A stretch of 64,000 bases of DNA from UBA12087 sp964370815 (lineage in GTDB: Bacteria; Chloroflexota; Anaerolineae; Anaerolineales; Villigracilaceae), in contig CAYJKQ010000001.1 in the NCBI GenBank assembly GCA_964370815.1, positions 186,001-250,000 on the forward strand, given 5' to 3'. The first letter of the stretch is position 1; every line of letters begins with the position of its first letter. Below are positions 59,869 to 64,000 of this stretch, one piece after another. The notes under the pieces are model-generated. The model searched no databases. It was not told where the DNA came from and saw only the letters and a list, made by a program, of their open reading frames with translations. Made by a program: the position numbers and the translations under genes.

Positions 59869-59922
59869 CTCATTCAAGATGAAGCTTGGAAAACAATCGA
59901 TGAGGATTTTAGTAAATTCGCC

Positions 59923-60366
59923 TTAGGTGATACTTGTATTCGCCAGGATATATTTTTCCAATTTATCGATGGTTTTCTTTTGTTCATCGATAACAGCTTT
60001 TACAAGGTCTCCGATAGACACGATCCCAACCAATTTATCACCCTCAAGTACTGGAAGATGCCGAATATGCTTATCTGTCATCAAAGCGAGTGCTTGTTCG
60101 CACGTTTGCTCTGGTGTTATGAAACGTACGTTTGTCGTCATAATTTCGCGAACATAAATATCTTTTGACGATTTCCCCATAAGGATCACTTTTCTGGCAT
60201 AATCGCGTTCCGAAAATATTCCAACAATTCTCTCTTGATCAATAACAATTAATGCGCCTACTCCTTTTTCAGCCATCAAACTTAATGCCGCATAAACATG
60301 GGTATCCGGAGATGTTCTCCAGATTTCCGTACCTTTATCCTTTATCGCCTGGCGAATCGTCTTCAT
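59923..60366 (-). CDS. CBS domain-pair protein
   Basis: A 147-residue protein made of two CBS domains: MAEKGVGALIVIDQERIVGIFSERDYARKVIL, then VREIMTTNVRFITPEQTCEQALALMTDKHIRHLPVLEGDKLVGIVSIGDLVKAVI. Such stand-alone pairs bind adenine nucleotides (AMP, ATP, SAM or NADH) and act as sensors. AAGGAGG precedes ATG. The partner protein is unknown. It has its own promoter. Confidence 0.92.
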   Translation of the reverse strand: MKTIRQAIKDKGTEIWRTSPDTHVYAALSLMAEKGVGALIVIDQERIVGIFSERDYARKVILMGKSSKDIYVREIMTTNVRFITPEQTCEQALALMTDKHIRHLPVLEGDKLVGIVSIGDLVKAVIDEQKKTIDKLEKYILANTSIT

Positions 60367-60392
60367 AATTCATCCTCCTTGTATATAAGTTA

Positions 60393-60420
60393 ATTATAGT
60401 GAAATATTTCATATTAGCAA
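60393..60420 (-). promoter_or_regulatory. Promoter of the CBS gene
   Basis: On the minus strand TTGCTA (60420-60415), a 16-base spacer containing the palindrome GAAATATTTC, and TATAAT (60398-60393). The remaining gap to 60600 shows nothing else. Confidence 0.6.
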
Positions 60421-60599
60421 GAGAGATCAATCTTTTCATGTCCTCTTAAGTCTCAGAAATCAACAATACAACCAGTGCATCCTTAAATATCCGGAAATAT
60501 TTTCTTATTGATTACATTGGGATATCTCCTAAATTAACCAAATTGATCATTAATATCGAACTTTCTGTCAACAGATACCATGCGACTTTATGATTGGTA

Positions 60600-62582
60600 T
60601 TACTTATTCTGGATCACTTCAATATAATCCTGGGTTATCGTATTGTCCAATGACCCTTCCAGTAATCTGATCAATTCACTGGTTAGAATAGCCTTATTCT
60701 CAGCGTCTTTTAAACTCCAGGTACGGCTCTTTATTTCAAGATATATCCCCATGTCGGGATTAATAAAGGTATCCAAATTTATATAAAACTCTGTTTCTTT
60801 ATAACGAACGAACCAGCGTAATCGATCTTTATCAACCGAGATTTCTGAAGAGGGTTTGAAATATTCCCTATAGAACCGTAAACTATTCCCGGCAGGGGCA
60901 AGATAACGGCTGCGCGATAAAAATACATCGTTTTTTAGATTATTCTCACTTTTAGGACCAAGCAAAGTTAATCGGGAGCGAACATTGGTAATTTGCCCCT
61001 TATCATTGATGGATTCATCCTCCCGGTATCGTAATCGACCTTGTGTTTGATCCGAGAAAATAAAATAAGAATCATGTTGACGGTAATGTTTGTGGTAAAG
61101 GATGTCGATACATGAATTATTAAGCGCATTTGTGATTACAGATATATCAGAAATAGCAACTTTAATCTGTATTTCAAAGGACTCGGCTTCGCTGGAACCA
61201 CCTAATGCAATTAATTTTGAAAATACCGATTGTTCGCGTTGGATCAAAAATGTATCAATTCTTTTAGCATATTGTCCTGCCTGATATTTAAGCTCCTCCT
61301 GGTCAAGGGTCAATAAAACACGATTTCGTAAAACCCAATTTCCATTAACCATTACATCGGTAACATCAGTTGATTTAGAAGCATAAACAATACTGGCATA
61401 TGCATTATCTGGTTCATGGTTATACCTTGGGGAGTTATGTATGGGGTTGATATCAATTAGTATAAGATCAGCTCTTTTACCTGATTCCAGGGATCCAGTT
61501 ATATCGCCAATATGTAAAGCTTTTGCACCCAGACGTGTTCCCATTGTTAGGGCTGTTGCAGCGGGAATAATTGTTGGATCGCCACTAATACCTTTTGCCA
61601 GGAATGCGGTTAGACGTATCTCCTCAAACATATCCAGATCATTATTTGAAGCGGGTCCATCAGTACCAATCCCAACATTAATACCTGCTTCCAGCATTTT
61701 TGAGACAGGTGCTATTCCTGATCCAAGTTTGAGATTTGAGGATGGATTATGAGATACTCCAGCACCTGCGTGTGCAAGAGTTCTTATTTCGCCTGGATCG
61801 ACGTGTACACAGTGGGCAGCTAAGACTTTTGCCTCAAATAAACCTTGTTTTTTAACAAAAGGAATAACCGCCATTCCCCCCGTTTCCTTGCGCATGTTTT
61901 CAACTTCGAGAAAAGTCTCAGATAGGTGTGTGTGCAATGGCACATCGAATTCTTGTGCTAATAATGAAGTAGCCTGGAGGATCTCATTTGTACAAGTATA
62001 TGGTGCATGTGGGGCTACCGAAGGAACAATTAATGAATGCCCTTTCCAGCGTTGAATAAAATCTCGAGCGTAAGCCAGAGATTCTTCATACGATTTTGCA
62101 TCGGGAGTTGGAAACTTTAAGACTGTTTGGGAACATACTGCCCTTAAGCCAGCTTCGGTAGTTGCAATGGCGACATCTTCCTCAAAATAATACATATCAG
62201 CGAAGCAAGTCACTCCAGATCTAATGAGTTCAGCACAGGCTAGTTTTGTACCCAATTGAACAAAATCAGATGACACAAATTCACGCTCTACTGGCATCAT
62301 AAATCCAAGTAGCCAAACATCAAGGCGCAGGTCATCTGCAAGACCTCTCATGAGAGTCATAGGAACATGAGTATGTGCATTTACCAATCCAGGCATTAAT
62401 ATCTTTCCAGCACAGTTAATTATTTCGTTGGCTGCATAATTTTCTTTGATCTCTGATTCTGGACCAACCCCAACAATGGCTTTACCTTTGATTGCAATTC
62501 CACCTGGATCATATTGATGGAGGTCTTCATCCATGGTCAATATATGGGCATTTATTAATAGTAAATCAACCCTTTGTTCCAT
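60600..62582 (-). CDS. MTA/SAH deaminase-type amidohydrolase fused to a CYTH domain
   Basis: About 660 residues. The first 440 are a complete amidohydrolase of the 5-methylthioadenosine/S-adenosylhomocysteine deaminase group: metal ligands in GLVNAHTHVPMTLMRG, HLSETFLEVE, LAAHCVHVD and IGTDGPASNN, then RADLILIDI. The last ~200 residues form a CYTH (triphosphate tunnel) domain: FEIQIKV (variant of ExExK), GRLRYRED, a Glu/Lys-rich middle, and YLEIKSRTW near the end. Both are in one frame without a break. ATG 62582 has AAAGGA eight bases upstream; TTG 62588 is less likely. The deaminase role is well supported by motif; the CYTH substrate is unknown. Confidence 0.88.
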   Translation of the reverse strand: MEQRVDLLLINAHILTMDEDLHQYDPGGIAIKGKAIVGVGPESEIKENYAANEIINCAGKILMPGLVNAHTHVPMTLMRGLADDLRLDVWLLGFMMPVEREFVSSDFVQLGTKLACAELIRSGVTCFADMYYFEEDVAIATTEAGLRAVCSQTVLKFPTPDAKSYEESLAYARDFIQRWKGHSLIVPSVAPHAPYTCTNEILQATSLLAQEFDVPLHTHLSETFLEVENMRKETGGMAVIPFVKKQGLFEAKVLAAHCVHVDPGEIRTLAHAGAGVSHNPSSNLKLGSGIAPVSKMLEAGINVGIGTDGPASNNDLDMFEEIRLTAFLAKGISGDPTIIPAATALTMGTRLGAKALHIGDITGSLESGKRADLILIDINPIHNSPRYNHEPDNAYASIVYASKSTDVTDVMVNGNWVLRNRVLLTLDQEELKYQAGQYAKRIDTFLIQREQSVFSKLIALGGSSEAESFEIQIKVAISDISVITNALNNSCIDILYHKHYRQHDSYFIFSDQTQGRLRYREDESINDKGQITNVRSRLTLLGPKSENNLKNDVFLSRSRYLAPAGNSLRFYREYFKPSSEISVDKDRLRWFVRYKETEFYINLDTFINPDMGIYLEIKSRTWSLKDAENKAILTSELIRLLEGSLDNTITQDYIEVIQNK

Positions 62583-62633
62583 ATTCAATTCCTTTCATTA
62601 CAACAATGCATGAAATTACTTAAGACTGATTAA

Positions 62634-63797
62634 TTATTTCGATGAAGATGTATTTGCCAACATTCGTCGAAGGTGGTCAAGTATCAGGTTTACTCCCAGG
62701 ATGGGAGCATTCTGTGGGTGGCCGGGATAGTTAAATTGATGGTCATATCCATTAATTGGAGAATGAATAATCATCTGGATCGTGGAATTATTACCATTTT
62801 TGATGACCGATAATCCTAATATTATATCTGCCTTTCCATTTGCTTGAATATTTTCAACGATTTGCTTTAACAATATTATATCTGTGGGGTATTGGCTTGC
62901 GCCAATATAAGCAGGATTTTTCAGAATCGAAAGGCGTTGATTTAATAAGTTCCCAGTTCCGAATTCGACCGAAGTTACAGTCCACCCAAATTTTACCGAG
63001 GCATCCAACGCTGTCTCTTCCAAAGAAGAAAAATCTGATCCAAAAATGTGATTCCCCAATCGATTTCTGATCTCATTTTCCATGTTGAAAAGACTTTCTT
63101 CAGCTTTCTCATTATTTGCAGCCTTGGCTGTAATTCGGATATCCACTATTCCAGAATGAGCAGCCAACCCGATGGTTGGGTTAATTAATGTTTCAAGATC
63201 GCTAATTTTTTCATCGATCCAACCTTCACCAGCACCGCTGGTATGGAGGATGCGAACCTTAATAGTTTCAGTTAGGTTAAAGTACTCTTTAAGATATGAA
63301 ACAACAGACTGGTCAAGGATTGTTTTCATTTCAACAGGAACACCAGGCAATGCAATTATTGAATTATGATTTGTGTTGATTAAAAAGGCTGGTGCAGTGC
63401 CAACTGGGTTATTGAATATTATTGCGTTTTGGGGAATAAATGCTTGCTGTTTTTGATTTTCACCAGGCAAGCGTCCTAAAATAAAAAATCGGGAAGTTAT
63501 TCTCTCCCACAATTCAGGATGGAAAACAAGATGTGTTTCAGCTGCCATCGCCAGGGCTTCACGGGTGGGGTCATCCACCGTTGGACCTAATCCTCCGGTG
63601 GTAAATATTATATCCGAGCGGTTCATTGCCTCTTGTACCACAGATGCGATCCTTTCTTTATTATCACCAACAATAGTAGTTCGATAAAGATTGATCCCTA
63701 AATCCCTGATTGTTCGAGCAATGTATTGTGTGTTGGTATCAGCAATCTCCCCTAGAAGCAATTCTGTACCAATCGCAATTATCTCTGCAGATGGCAT
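62634..63797 (-). CDS. cinA: CinA family protein with degenerate C-terminal domain
   Basis: A 387-residue protein. The N-terminal half is a normal COG1058/MoCF-like domain: AEIIAIGTELLLGEIADTNTQYIA, FTTGGLGPTVDDPTREA and ALPGVPVEMK, a pyrophosphatase acting on ADP-ribose or NAD-related compounds in characterised members. The C-terminal half should be the PncC NMN deamidase domain with AESCTGG, but here it reads VEFGTGN and the later conserved Ser/Tyr/Lys block is also absent. It is probably inactive as a deamidase. It lies 51 bp upstream of the deaminase-CYTH gene on the same strand. Confidence 0.88.
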   Translation of the reverse strand: MPSAEIIAIGTELLLGEIADTNTQYIARTIRDLGINLYRTTIVGDNKERIASVVQEAMNRSDIIFTTGGLGPTVDDPTREALAMAAETHLVFHPELWERITSRFFILGRLPGENQKQQAFIPQNAIIFNNPVGTAPAFLINTNHNSIIALPGVPVEMKTILDQSVVSYLKEYFNLTETIKVRILHTSGAGEGWIDEKISDLETLINPTIGLAAHSGIVDIRITAKAANNEKAEESLFNMENEIRNRLGNHIFGSDFSSLEETALDASVKFGWTVTSVEFGTGNLLNQRLSILKNPAYIGASQYPTDIILLKQIVENIQANGKADIILGLSVIKNGNNSTIQMIIHSPINGYDHQFNYPGHPQNAPILGVNLILDHLRRMLANTSSSK

Positions 63798-63830
63798 TTA
63801 TTCTCTGGTTCTGAAAATAGTTTATTGTCC

Positions 63831-64000
63831 CTAAACCACATTATATTCTTTAATCATTCGGTCTTCTTCAAATCGAGCCAGGTCTAATGTTGATACATCC
63901 AACGATTCAAATTTTCCATCAAGTATATACTCAGACATCAATTTCCCTGAGATTGGTCCGTGCATGAAGCCATGTCCTGAAAATCCTGTCACAACCAGAA
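63831..64000 (-). CDS. FAD-dependent oxidoreductase, C-terminal fragment
   Basis: The frame is open to the window edge, so only the last ~56 codons are seen. VVTGFSGHGFMHGPISGKLM is the C-terminal FAD-binding motif of the DAO family (sarcosine/glycine oxidase, D-amino-acid dehydrogenase). A 33-bp gap separates it from cinA. The substrate cannot be told from this part. Confidence 0.8.
   Translation of the reverse strand, partial: LVVTGFSGHGFMHGPISGKLMSEYILDGKFESLDVSTLDLARFEEDRMIKEYNVV

Overview
The window looks like a chromosomal segment of a Chloroflexi bacterium, most likely class Anaerolineae. This is an inference from gene content, with no database search: a paired TIGR03960/TIGR03936-type radical SAM unit, a DUF3160 lipoprotein, a baseplate-J-like protein beside ruvX and mltG, an ATP synthase b-delta fusion, and a complex I gene set with two NuoM copies. 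Base composition is moderately AT-rich and even. I see no insertion sequence, CRISPR array, rRNA operon or prophage.

Layout: 1-1872 (+) holds the ends of an ABC exporter locus, including an ATPase fused to a nucleotidyltransferase-like domain. 1885-3249 (-) is a drug-efflux MFS protein and 3467-4312 (+) a duplicated membrane protein. 4317-14816 (mainly -) carries envelope lipoproteins (CapA-like, DUF3160, FG-GAP), PspC, tRNA-Arg, a PrsW-like protease, a UV-repair glycosylase, the radical SAM pair, a zinc-ribbon protein, an SDR and DUF503. 14868-19585 (+) is folC, lon and an SDR. 20029-26428 holds tRNA-Met (-), tRNA-Leu (+), secG, a peptide-binding protein, an M20 dipeptidase, YqhQ and a phosphodiester glycosidase. 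26531-27910 (-) is a tryptophanase.

The bioenergetic core runs from 28947 to 40564 (+): nuoA-H-J-K-L-M-M-N, then an atpI-like gene, atpB, atpE and an atpF/atpH fusion. Only the membrane halves are encoded: no nuoB/C/D/I/E/F/G and no F1 genes. NuoL carries an extra, apparently duplicated, ~27-residue block in its lateral helix. This is the expected signature of a complex I lengthened to hold a second NuoM, yet that second NuoM lacks the TM7 pumping lysine. murE and a GNAT gene follow.

43046-51021 (-) is an information-processing block: rpsO-pnp, a HEAT-like protein, a bacterial-type ProRS directly downstream of an archaeal/eukaryal-type ProRS, LOG and MazG-like proteins. 51248-59868 (+) has a DHH-CBS-tRNA nucleotidyltransferase, alaS, the baseplate-J-like protein, ruvX and mltG. 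59923-64000 (-) has a CBS protein, an MTA/SAH deaminase fused to a CYTH domain, a CinA with a degenerate C-terminal domain, and the end of a FAD oxidoreductase.

A recurring regulatory theme is a -10 box followed after 7-8 nt by an ATG (folC, the FG-GAP gene, atpI, murE, the 27987 gene and the 56825 gene). This suggests leaderless mRNAs at operon starts, while internal genes have clear Shine-Dalgarno sites.
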